A stretch of DNA of 6,635 bases from Pseudobdellovibrionaceae bacterium (GTDB taxonomy: Bacteria; Bdellovibrionota; Bdellovibrionia; Bdellovibrionales; Bdellovibrionaceae). A model generated the notes under the pieces. That model was not told the DNA's origin. It ran no database searches and saw nothing but the letters and a program-made list of their open reading frames with translations. The stretch is from positions 1 to 6,635 of the forward strand of contig JACMRP010000049.1 of assembly GCA_014376325.1 (NCBI GenBank), read 5' to 3'. Positions 1 to 5,754 of the stretch are shown here, piece by piece. The translations under genes were made by a program, and so were the position numbers. Each line of letters starts with the position of its first letter. Position 1 is the first letter of the stretch.

Positions 1-28
1 CTAAAACTACGCCAACATACTTCATCAT
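1..28 (-). CDS. 5' end of an unidentified leftward gene (partial)
   Basis: Only the first nine codons are inside the window (MMKYVGVVL, reading leftward from 28). A GGAGG motif lies 4 bases before the first ATG (28-26) and 7 bases before the second (25-23), so the second ATG is the better-spaced start and the protein may begin MKYVGVVL. A basic residue followed by small hydrophobic residues would fit the start of a signal peptide or membrane helix, but nine residues cannot decide this. The gene is divergent from yehS. The product cannot be named from what is visible. Confidence 0.55.
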
Positions 29-32
29 AACG

Positions 33-37
33 CCTCC
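33..37 (-). promoter_or_regulatory. Shine-Dalgarno (GGAGG) of the partial leftward gene
   Basis: CCTCC on the plus strand reads GGAGG on the minus strand, 4 or 7 bases before two consecutive ATG codons. It is one of the strongest ribosome-binding sites in the window and is the main reason to call a gene at the left edge. Confidence 0.6.
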
Positions 38-62
38 GAACATCCATGGTCCCACGGTCATT

Positions 63-168
63 GGCTTGAGTATCGAAGCCTGGTAAGGGAACCGCACTGG
101 GTTTAGTGTCCCTCCTAAACTGCACGTGTTTCACGACTCAAAACAGGCCGAAGGTATTGTTCGGGCCT
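63..168. repeat. Three short inverted repeats in the spacer before yehS
   Basis: The 186-bp divergent spacer (29-214) has no gene. It holds three inverted repeats: GGCTT (63-67) with AAGCC (76-80); GTTTAG (101-106) with CTAAAC (115-120); and AGGCCGAA (145-152) with TTCGGGCCT (160-168), the last with one unpaired G. None is followed by a T-run on the plus strand, so they do not look like intrinsic terminators in that direction. They could be protein-binding sites or a folded leader for yehS. No convincing -35/-10 pair was found; TATAGT at 176-181 lacks a properly spaced -35. Confidence 0.3.
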
Positions 169-214
169 TGTGGTATATAGTTGAAGCGCCCTGAGATTTA
201 CGCTAGAAAGAGCC

Positions 215-676
215 ATGTCTAATAATGATGTGCTTCGCAGCGTCCGCTACATGCTGAACGTGGGCGAGCAAGAGCTTGTGAATATTATGCTGCTCGGGGG
301 AATGGAAGTTCCCCTGGACGCCGTACAGGACTTTCTTAGCAATGAGGAAGATTCCCTTTTCCTGGCATGCCCCGATGATGTGATGGCTTATTTTTTGGAT
401 GGCCTCGTGATCCACCGACGAGGACGTGAAAACAAACATCCCGCGCTGCCTATCGAATTGCCGATGACCAATAACGTCGTTCTAAAAAAATTGCGGGTGG
501 CATTTATCCTGCGCGAAGACGACATCCTTCATATGTTAGAAGACGAAAACTTTCGAGTCGGGCGGGCAGAGCTCAGTGCGCTTTTTCGCAGACCCGATCA
601 CCAAAACTACCGCGAATGCGGCGATCAATTGCTCAGAAATTTTTTAAAAGCTCTAACTAAGCGCGCTCGGGGATAG
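215..676 (+). CDS. yehS: DUF1456 family protein, YehS-like
   Basis: This 153-residue protein matches E. coli YehS (about 156 residues) from end to end as I recall it, including NNDVLRSVRYML near the N-terminus, CPDDVMAYFLDGLVIHRRG in the middle, NNVVLKKLRVAF at about residues 86-97 and PDHQNYRECGDQLLRNFL at about 127-144. DUF1456 consists of two related helical repeats, and both are visible: each starts with an NN-x-VL(R/K)-R motif (about residues 3-45 and 86-148). There is no signal peptide or membrane segment, so it should be cytoplasmic. The biochemical function of the family is unknown to me. The ATG at 215 fits the family start; its ribosome-binding site is poor (AGAAAGAG just upstream). 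The gene ends 6 bp from the convergent Hsp70-like gene. Confidence 0.92.
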   Translation: MSNNDVLRSVRYMLNVGEQELVNIMLLGGMEVPLDAVQDFLSNEEDSLFLACPDDVMAYFLDGLVIHRRGRENKHPALPIELPMTNNVVLKKLRVAFILREDDILHMLEDENFRVGRAELSALFRRPDHQNYRECGDQLLRNFLKALTKRARG

Positions 677-688
677 TTGGAACTATCC
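671..688. terminator. Palindrome spanning two convergent stop codons; possible bidirectional terminator
   Basis: GGATAGTTGGAACTATCC is a perfect palindrome apart from its central GG, and would fold as a 6-bp stem with a TTGGAA loop (up to 8 bp on paper). An outer CGG/CCG pairing is possible with a two-base bulge. One arm contains the TAG stop of yehS (674-676) and the other the TAG stop of the convergent Hsp70-like gene (683-685), since both genes end in GGA-TAG. No T-tract follows on either strand, so it lacks the second half of a standard intrinsic terminator. Confidence 0.35.
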
Positions 689-1969
689 GACCGTAACTCC
701 GTCCGCCCAGAAGCCGGCGCTTTCGACCAAGCCTGACAGTACCGAATGGAAGTGCGCTTGGGTTTGCAGTTTGTCGCGGCCAAAGCGGGTTTCTAATTCT
801 TGTTGAATAAACTGAACCTTTGCGGTGCCGCCGGTCAGGCAGACCAAGTCGACGTCTGCGGCCGTCAGTCCCGCGGTCATTAGACAACGATCCAAAGCTT
901 CGAAGATTTTGTTTTTCGTATCGTGCGACCATTCGGTGAACTGACCTTTTGAAAAGTTCTCGATGATTTCAATTCCGGGATACAAAAATTTAAAATCACT
1001 GCGTTCTTTGTCCGAAAGTTCGCGCTTGGTTTTTTCGATGATTTCAAAGAACGGAAATATTTGCTGGTCTTCGATGAGCGTGAATAACTTTTCGATAGCG
1101 AGCTTGTCTTTTTCGGTGATGGCGCAACGGCGAACCTCACGGATAAATTCGTAAGTATCGCGCTCGCGCAAGTGCACGATGTGCGCTGGATGATTCAGAC
1201 GTTGGGTCACGATCGGCGGCATCGTCAGAACGTTGTCGGACATCGGCATGCGGTACTTTGATTTGCCGCCGAAGTATTCATTCAGCTTGTGACTCATGAA
1301 CACCGAATCGAACGCATCGCCCGCCATCGGACAGCCGTCGATCGCGAGCACGTCTTCTTGTTTGAATGCCTGGTCACTTAATTTGATCAGCGTAAAATCG
1401 GAGGTCCCGCCGCCGAAGTCACCGATCAAAACGATTTTCTCATTCGTCAAACCCCGACGGTAATCGAAGGCCGCCGCAAGGGGTTCCGGGACGAATTGAA
1501 CTTCTTTAAATCCCGCGAACTCTGCCGCCTTCTTCATACGGTGAAGAGCGAAGCCGTCCGCAACGGGATCCATCGAATAGCGGGCGGGGCGGCCGATGAC
1601 CGCGCGGTCGACCTTCGTGCCGAGCGACTGTTCCGCACGTTTTTTGAGCTCGAGCAAAAAGATCCCGACTAAACTTTCTAAAGTCAGGATGCGGTTGTCA
1701 AGTACGGTGCCCAAATATGCCTTATTCGGTAAATGAGATTTGAAGGAGCGAAAGAGCCGGCCTTCCATGTCTTGATCAATGTATTCCGCGATCGCGTCGG
1801 CTCCGTAGTGACACATGTCCGCGTGCGGAAAGTAAAGCAGGGTGCGCATCAGCGTCGGATCAGCAGCTTTGGGATCTAAGGGCAAGGCTTCGACACGTTT
1901 TCCATTATGGAAAGCGCCGACCAACGAATTGCTGGTTCCAAAATCAATCGCGAGAAATGAATCGGACAA
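683..1969 (-). CDS. yegD: Hsp70-family ATPase, YegD-like, nucleotide-binding domain only
   Basis: The 428 residues fit an actin/Hsp70-fold nucleotide-binding domain. Phosphate-1 loop DFGTSNS lies at residues 9-15, VIGRP at 124-128, PEPLAAAFDY at 161-170, phosphate-2 DFGGGTSDF at 184-192, and the adenosine-site motif LTGGTAK at 378-384. Spacing and several blocks resemble E. coli YegD (about 450 residues) more than DnaK. There is no substrate-binding domain or lid, so classical DnaK-type chaperone action is not implied; ATP binding and hydrolysis are the safe inference. No signal peptide is present, so it should be cytoplasmic. The start is TTG at 1969: the next in-frame ATG is codon 41, past the phosphate-1 loop. 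The ribosome-binding site is weak, and the stop codon of the preceding gene lies one base upstream, which suggests translational coupling. Confidence 0.9.
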   Translation of the reverse strand: MSDSFLAIDFGTSNSLVGAFHNGKRVEALPLDPKAADPTLMRTLLYFPHADMCHYGADAIAEYIDQDMEGRLFRSFKSHLPNKAYLGTVLDNRILTLESLVGIFLLELKKRAEQSLGTKVDRAVIGRPARYSMDPVADGFALHRMKKAAEFAGFKEVQFVPEPLAAAFDYRRGLTNEKIVLIGDFGGGTSDFTLIKLSDQAFKQEDVLAIDGCPMAGDAFDSVFMSHKLNEYFGGKSKYRMPMSDNVLTMPPIVTQRLNHPAHIVHLRERDTYEFIREVRRCAITEKDKLAIEKLFTLIEDQQIFPFFEIIEKTKRELSDKERSDFKFLYPGIEIIENFSKGQFTEWSHDTKNKIFEALDRCLMTAGLTAADVDLVCLTGGTAKVQFIQQELETRFGRDKLQTQAHFHSVLSGLVESAGFWADGVTVG

Positions 1970-1970
1970 G

Positions 1971-2369
1971 CTATTTATTTACCTGACACTGCACTCGGCA
2001 GTCGCTGCTGCAGCTAACGTTTACGTTCGTGTCGCCCGGATTCAGGATGTTGGGAAAACAGCTCGAGTTGCAAGAGGCGGTATATGAAAGGGGAGTCCCG
2101 CGGCTGAACTGGCAACTCTGACTTGCCTGTGCCATCGCGCCGCGCTCGGCATTCGCCTTTACTCCGCTTAAACAAAAACTTCCGCCCGTATAATTGCAAT
2201 AACCCATGTCACGTCCTCTGCCTTGGACGTAAATGATTTGTGCGGCAACCGCTGAAGGGGACACAAAACTGACGGCCGCAAACGCGGTGAAGAAAGTAGC
2301 TATAAAAGTAGCCATAAAAGTAGCTATAAAAATAGCAACGTCGATGGGGTAGCGAGAGAATTTTTTCAT
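1971..2369 (-). CDS. Small exported cysteine-rich protein of unknown function
   Basis: This 132-residue protein starts with a signal peptide: a basic n-region (MKKFSR), a long hydrophobic stretch at about residues 11-36, and likely signal-peptidase I cleavage after AVA or VAA near residues 42-43. The mature part of about 89 residues has eight cysteines (58, 66, 86, 100, 104, 120, 124, 128), an even number that would allow four disulphides in an oxidising compartment. It is rich in Ser, Asn and Gly and has no motif I recognise. Because there is no lipobox, a periplasmic or secreted protein is more likely than a lipoprotein. The ATG at 2369 has GAGG eight bases upstream. The gene sits 51 bp after the VOC gene and one base before the Hsp70-like gene. 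Its hydrophobic core is built from a 12-bp tandem repeat. Confidence 0.75.
   Translation of the reverse strand: MKKFSRYPIDVAIFIATFMATFIATFFTAFAAVSFVSPSAVAAQIIYVQGRGRDMGYCNYTGGSFCLSGVKANAERGAMAQASQSCQFSRGTPLSYTASCNSSCFPNILNPGDTNVNVSCSSDCRVQCQVNK
2293..2340. repeat. 12-bp tandem repeat inside a signal-peptide coding region
   Basis: Units AAAGTAGCTATA (2293-2304), AAAGTAGCCATA (2305-2316) and AAAGTAGCTATA (2317-2328) differ at one base; a fourth, decayed unit fills 2329-2340. On the coding (minus) strand each unit adds four residues of the type (I/M)-A-T-F, giving IATFMATFIATF in the hydrophobic core. Because the unit is a multiple of three, copy-number change would lengthen or shorten the signal peptide without shifting the frame. 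Confidence 0.9.
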
Positions 2370-2377
2370 GAATGGAT

Positions 2378-2382
2378 CCTCT
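2378..2382 (-). promoter_or_regulatory. Shine-Dalgarno (AGAGG) of the cysteine-rich protein gene
   Basis: CCTCT on the plus strand reads AGAGG on the minus strand, eight bases before the ATG at 2369. The spacing supports this start and independent translation of the small gene. Confidence 0.5.
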
Positions 2383-2413
2383 GTAATTACGATTGTAAAT
2401 ACGATCAGAATTT

Positions 2414-2431
2414 CTAAAAACTACTTTTTAG
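2414..2431. repeat. AT-rich hairpin across the end of the VOC gene
   Basis: CTAAAAA (2414-2420) and TTTTTAG (2425-2431) are perfect complements around a CTAC loop, which includes the stop codon of the VOC gene (2421-2423). Only one G-C pair is present, so it would be a weak terminator or a partial block between the VOC gene and the small exported protein gene. A chance product of lysine-rich codons at the gene end is also possible. Confidence 0.3.
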
Positions 2432-3182
2432 ACTTCTTCGTATGCTCGATCATCATATCTTCTGCACGCTGCAAATCACTCGATGTAATTTGCCAGATTT
2501 GTTTGTCTTTAAATTCTCTGAGCAACAGGTCGAACAGGTCGAATTTCAAAAACGGTGTGACTTCGCCGCTTGCGTATTCACGCTCTTTTTCGCCGTAAAG
2601 CCCCAGGAAAGTTTTATCGCGGAACCACGATTCGCGATTCATCTCTTGCAGTTGTTTGACGTTATCGTCACTTGGATTGCGTTGCAGAAATTCGAAAAAC
2701 ATCCCGCTCGCTTTAATTCCCGGAAAATACCACTCGCCGCTGAAAACTTGAATCAGATCTTCTTCGTCGTCTTTCAAGATCGGCGTGATGAATTGCACTC
2801 CACGTTCGACCGCGTGATCATGAAAGGCCAAAAGATCCGGAGTCCGCAAAGCAATGTGTTGCCAGTGCGCCGCCGACTGATGACCGTCTAGCATTTCGCG
2901 AACGTGCGAGCCCTGGTTTTTTGGTTCCGTTGGCTGAACGACCGCGATGATTGTATTATTCAATTCAGGATTTTTATTCGCGCCGCGACCGATGCAGACG
3001 GCGTAGGTCATCGACTTTTCGCCTTCGCCCGGAACCCACTCTTTGCGTTTTTCATAAAGAATGTCGTCGGGTCCAACACCAAAAATGGAGTTGAATGCGA
3101 GGTAAGAGACCTTGTAAAGATCCGGTTGCAAAAGCAACGTCATGTGATCGACTTCGAAGTTCAAAAATGATTTTTTAGCCAT
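2421..3182 (-). CDS. VOC-superfamily protein resembling the catalytic half of 4-hydroxyphenylpyruvate dioxygenase
   Basis: This 253-residue cytoplasmic protein has the marks of the metal-binding half of HPPD/hydroxymandelate synthase: VDHMTLLLQ (residues 11-19, His13), WQHIALRTPDLLAFHDH (107-123, His109) and IQVFSGEWYF...GMFFEFLQRN (144-169, Glu164). HPPD uses two His and one Glu to hold Fe(II), so H13, H109 and E164 are the predicted ligands. HPPD is about 350-380 residues and has a non-catalytic N-terminal half; that half is missing here, and the loop between the second His and the Glu is about 25 residues shorter than in HPPD. Residues 170-253 form a charged, apparently helical, lysine-ending tail that I do not recognise. 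A dioxygenase role is plausible, but the substrate is unknown and should not be assumed to be 4-hydroxyphenylpyruvate. The ATG at 3182 is needed to include His13; its ribosome-binding site is weak (AGGA, 12 bases upstream). Confidence 0.75.
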   Translation of the reverse strand: MAKKSFLNFEVDHMTLLLQPDLYKVSYLAFNSIFGVGPDDILYEKRKEWVPGEGEKSMTYAVCIGRGANKNPELNNTIIAVVQPTEPKNQGSHVREMLDGHQSAAHWQHIALRTPDLLAFHDHAVERGVQFITPILKDDEEDLIQVFSGEWYFPGIKASGMFFEFLQRNPSDDNVKQLQEMNRESWFRDKTFLGLYGEKEREYASGEVTPFLKFDLFDLLLREFKDKQIWQITSSDLQRAEDMMIEHTKKSKK

Positions 3183-3193
3183 AGTTCGGGATC

Positions 3194-3199
3194 ATCCTA
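3194..3199 (-). promoter_or_regulatory. Possible -10 element (TAGGAT) before the VOC gene
   Basis: On the minus strand TAGGAT fits the T-A-n-n-n-T pattern, and TTGAAT lies 14 bases upstream as a possible but too close -35. Transcription would begin about four or five bases before the ATG, giving almost no leader. The evidence is weak. Confidence 0.2.
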
Positions 3200-3262
3200 C
3201 AGCGATTTCTGAAATTCAACTCGGACCTTTACTAAAAGCTCTAGATTCTGCAAAGAAATCCG

Positions 3263-3715
3263 TTACAAGCCAGGCTCGCCCGCTTTTTTTGCGGATTCTA
3301 GTTTGGCATCAAGTGTTATTTCTGCGCGGAGCAGCTTTGAAATCGGGCAGTTCACCTTGGCATCTTGCACGAGCTCTTGAAATTTTGCTTCGCTGATTTC
3401 GGGAATCTGCGCGGATAATTGCAACTTCGACGAGCCCACTTCCCAGCCCTCGCCCTTTTTGCTAACGGTGACCGTTGCGGTCACTTGCAGTCGGCTCGGG
3501 TTAAAGCCAGCCTTTGATAAATTAGCGGAAGTTGCCATTGCAAAACAGGCCGAGTGGGCGGCAGCAATCAGCTCTTCGGGATTCGTTCCCTTTTCGCCAT
3601 CAAATCGAGTCGCGAAGCTGTAGGGTTGGTTCTGCAGCGCGCCGCTGTCACTCGAGATTGTGCCTTTTCCTTCTTTGATCGAGCCGGTCCAAATCGAGGT
3701 CGCTTTCCTGTCCAT
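3263..3715 (-). CDS. osmC: OsmC-family hydroperoxide reductase
   Basis: The 150 residues align along the whole length of E. coli OsmC (143 residues). The two redox cysteines are present in their family contexts: Cys57 in AAHSACFAMA and Cys123 in AKVNCPISKLLRAEITLD. Arg37 and Glu47/Glu48, which correspond to the conserved active-site Arg and Glu, sit at the expected distance. OsmC/Ohr proteins are thiol peroxidases that reduce organic hydroperoxides, using the two cysteines with reductant from dihydrolipoyl or other thiol donors; OsmC versus Ohr substrate preference cannot be read from sequence alone, but the KLLRAEITLD ending is OsmC-like. The enzyme should be cytoplasmic. AAGGAG six bases before the ATG makes this the best-supported start in the window. 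The C-terminus extends a few residues beyond the E. coli protein. Confidence 0.93.
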   Translation of the reverse strand: MDRKATSIWTGSIKEGKGTISSDSGALQNQPYSFATRFDGEKGTNPEELIAAAHSACFAMATSANLSKAGFNPSRLQVTATVTVSKKGEGWEVGSSKLQLSAQIPEISEAKFQELVQDAKVNCPISKLLRAEITLDAKLESAKKAGEPGL

Positions 3716-3721
3716 AAAAAA

Positions 3722-3727
3722 CTCCTT
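3722..3727 (-). promoter_or_regulatory. osmC: Shine-Dalgarno (AAGGAG) of osmC
   Basis: CTCCTT on the plus strand reads AAGGAG on the minus strand, separated from the ATG by six T residues. Sequence and spacing are close to ideal, which suggests efficient translation. Confidence 0.8.
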
Positions 3728-3731
3728 ATAG

Positions 3732-3741
3732 CTAATATTAG
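3732..3741. promoter_or_regulatory. Palindrome CTAATATTAG upstream of osmC; possible -10 or operator
   Basis: CTAATATTAG is a perfect 10-bp palindrome just upstream of the osmC ribosome-binding site. It contains TAATAT, a good -10 match on the minus strand, but no -35 is recognisable 16-18 bases further upstream. Its position would let a bound protein block osmC transcription. It does not match the OhrR operator as I know it, so no regulator is named. Confidence 0.3.
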
Positions 3742-3863
3742 AACAAATTGAGATTAGAGCTTACATCGAACTGATACACCGCGCTTGCCAGTGGCTGTGA
3801 CTATCGGAAGAAATTATCCGGAATTAGGTCTTGTTTTGGTCCAAGACGGTCGCGTCATTCGGC

Positions 3864-3890
3864 GGAGGTGCAGGCGATGTGACACAATAA
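3864..3890 (+). promoter_or_regulatory. GGAGG site serving a start-stop mini-ORF before the M13-like gene
   Basis: GGAGG (3864-3868) lies eight bases before ATG-TGA (3877-3882) and ten before an overlapping GTG-ACA-CAA-TAA (3879-3890). The gene start at 3894 has only AAGG one base before it, which is too close to work as a normal site. Ribosomes could load at GGAGG, terminate at once and restart at 3894, or the gene could be translated from a very short leader. Both are inferences from spacing. Confidence 0.3.
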
Positions 3891-3893
3891 GGT

Positions 3894-5732
3894 ATGAAGT
3901 ACGTCAACCGGTGGGTGATTCTAGTTATCCTGGGTTTAACCGTCTTGGTCTCTTGTCAGAGTTCAAAGCCTGACTATATCGAAAAATCCGCAACGATGAG
4001 CGAAAAGTCTTTCCGCAAAGTATCTTCGAACGAGACCGAAGGTTGCCTCGATATGATGAACAACTACTGCACAACGCTTTATTCGCCCGATTCATCAGGA
4101 AATTTAATCATCAATCGGACACTGACGCCGATCCATATTCTGCAAGGCGAAACCTATAATCAGCTCCCCCAGATTTACGTAAAATACGCGATCGCGAAAA
4201 TGAAAAACCGTCAGCATTTTCCGTACGAGTTTCAACGGGCGTTAACGCAGTATAATTATTTTGCAAAACTTGAAGAGTTTTTAAACCGCAAACCCGTGGC
4301 GCTCATGACGCTGGATGAACGGCGGAATACCGAATACTCAGAGCTGCAACTTTCCGCCATTTGGCAGAGCTCTTTGGATCAAGCGGTGATGACCCGCATG
4401 AGCGGGAAGTATCCCACCTTCCATCGCATTTCCAATAAGCTGATGCCGATCGAGTACGAAATTGAGGCGAAGCGGGTGCGCCGCCGCCTGATTTCGGACA
4501 TCTCGAAAGCCGTCTGGCACAACGACGCCAACTGGAAGAAAGTCGTTACCGGTTTCAACGATTTAAAAACAAGTTTCATCACGCTCTTTAGCCAGCTCGA
4601 AATTCCAGATGAGGTCCGAACGCAGTGGACCGCTAAAATCAATTCGGTCGAACTCGTCTTGCCGGGATCCCTGCCAGAGATATCGGATGAAGAGTGTTCT
4701 ACGACCAACGTGAATGCGTATTACTACAGTCACTTAAATTTGATCACCGTGTGCGCGGGCGACTTTAATTCGGAAGATATTATCCTGACGCTCGCGCACG
4801 AAATGAGTCATGCCTTGGACCTCGATCGTGCTCTGTACTTGAGCCATCGCAATTCTGACCTAGGCAAAAAAATGACCCAGTTCCGCGCGCAAGTTTGTAA
4901 CGTGCCCGCCGCCTACAGTTGTGAAGACTGGGGTAACTTCAAACAAGAATTTACCGACGGGGAGTTGAAGCTCGATAAGTTTGAGGCCGATCTGCCAGAG
5001 TTTCAACGTTGCCTGAAAAAGACTAAGACGACGAAAACCCTTTACCCTAGCGACGCCGAGCGGATGGCCGTCAAAATGTCGAAGGACCGAGTTTCCAGCA
5101 TGGCATCTTCGGATTTATTTCTGCGTTTGATCAAAGATAAGATTCCGCTGAAAAACGGTCGACTGCAAAAAAACCCCAATTTTATGAACCCGTGTGGGTA
5201 CTATCTTTGGAGCAAAGACCAAGAATCCATCGAAGACGATTTGTACACCCTGTTGTTTTTTACTTACGAATACAAATGTTCGCAATTGCCAGAGGCCGAC
5301 AAACTGAAGTCTTCGATCGAGACCGCGCGGACCCTGACGGCGAAACTGCTGACGCAGACGCTGATGAGCCAGGGAGAGTTTTCCGGCAGCTCTGACCTGA
5401 TGGTGGAAGGTTTCTCATCCCCGCCCCACGAGCGCTTCGCGGACGTAGTTGGAACCTACGCGGTTGCGGAGTACTTAAGAAAGATGGGCAATATCTGGGA
5501 CCGCCGCAGCGCTTACCTTGCGAGTAGTTCTTGGTTGTGTAAAGAACCTTCATTAGAATCCATTTTCCCGAGCGAAAGCAAAATCGAAAAGTTATTCTCG
5601 ATGAGCACTCATTCGGATGGTGACGAACGTAAAAAAGAAGTTATGTCCGGGCCCATAAGATCCGTGCTTCGCTGCGAAAAAGATTTTGAATTTAACGAAT
5701 GCAGCCTGCCTTTTAAGGGTACTAAAAAATAA
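3894..5732 (+). CDS. Lipoprotein zinc metallopeptidase, diverged M13 (neprilysin-like) family
   Basis: The 612-residue protein begins with a lipoprotein signal (hydrophobic residues 8-19, lipobox LVSC with Cys21; Gln22 at +2 favours the outer membrane). The M13 landmarks appear in order: CLDMMNNYC (51-59), like CDDFYxYAC; VNAYYYS (273-279), like the substrate-binding NAFY motif; zinc site HEMSH (302-306); ERFAD (513-517), matching ExxxD with the third zinc ligand; and STHSDGDER (571-579), whose H573 and R579 have the same spacing as neprilysin His711 and Arg717; then a C-x8-C end (594, 603). M13 proteins normally have about 58 residues between HExxH and ExxxD; here there are 206, and the N-terminal domain is short. 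Twelve cysteines besides Cys21 would allow six disulphides. It probably cleaves peptides in the periplasm or at the surface. An in-frame TAA at 3888 fixes the start at or after 3894. Confidence 0.8.
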   Translation: MKYVNRWVILVILGLTVLVSCQSSKPDYIEKSATMSEKSFRKVSSNETEGCLDMMNNYCTTLYSPDSSGNLIINRTLTPIHILQGETYNQLPQIYVKYAIAKMKNRQHFPYEFQRALTQYNYFAKLEEFLNRKPVALMTLDERRNTEYSELQLSAIWQSSLDQAVMTRMSGKYPTFHRISNKLMPIEYEIEAKRVRRRLISDISKAVWHNDANWKKVVTGFNDLKTSFITLFSQLEIPDEVRTQWTAKINSVELVLPGSLPEISDEECSTTNVNAYYYSHLNLITVCAGDFNSEDIILTLAHEMSHALDLDRALYLSHRNSDLGKKMTQFRAQVCNVPAAYSCEDWGNFKQEFTDGELKLDKFEADLPEFQRCLKKTKTTKTLYPSDAERMAVKMSKDRVSSMASSDLFLRLIKDKIPLKNGRLQKNPNFMNPCGYYLWSKDQESIEDDLYTLLFFTYEYKCSQLPEADKLKSSIETARTLTAKLLTQTLMSQGEFSGSSDLMVEGFSSPPHERFADVVGTYAVAEYLRKMGNIWDRRSAYLASSSWLCKEPSLESIFPSESKIEKLFSMSTHSDGDERKKEVMSGPIRSVLRCEKDFEFNECSLPFKGTKK

Positions 5733-5742
5733 TTTTCTAGTT

Positions 5743-5748
5743 TAGACT
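5743..5748 (+). promoter_or_regulatory. Possible -10 element (TAGACT) just before the rhomboid gene
   Basis: TAGACT fits T-A-n-n-n-T and ends six bases before the ATG at 5755, where a leaderless transcript would begin. There is no clear -35 and no Shine-Dalgarno in the 22-bp gap, so the rhomboid gene is either translated by read-through coupling from the upstream gene or from a leaderless message. Confidence 0.2.
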
Positions 5749-5754
5749 TGCGGT

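Noticed and set aside
29..214. A tRNA or other structured RNA in the left spacer
   Set aside because: No cloverleaf, T-loop or CCA end could be formed; the inverted repeats are too short and separate to support a known RNA family.
657..1154. Other-frame and antisense open frames over the Hsp70-like gene
   Set aside because: The Hsp70 nucleotide-binding motifs run continuously through the 428-residue frame; these short frames have no motif of their own.
2442..3170. Two plus-strand open frames (2442-2891 and 2904-3170) opposite the VOC gene
   Set aside because: They are antisense to a gene with recognisable metal-ligand motifs, and their translations show no domain.
3183..3262. Intrinsic terminator between osmC and the VOC gene
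   Set aside because: No GC-rich stem followed by a T-tract exists in these 80 bases on the minus strand, so read-through from osmC cannot be excluded.
3785..3973. Plus-strand open frame upstream of and overlapping the M13-like gene, with a CRRC motif
   Set aside because: It would start with TTG, has no ribosome-binding site, overlaps the first 80 bases of a well-supported lipoprotein gene in another frame, and resembles no family I know.
4338..5553. Antisense and out-of-frame open frames inside the M13-like gene
   Set aside because: The lipoprotein frame is continuous with ordered family motifs; the alternatives are low-complexity Arg/Ser-rich translations typical of shadow frames.
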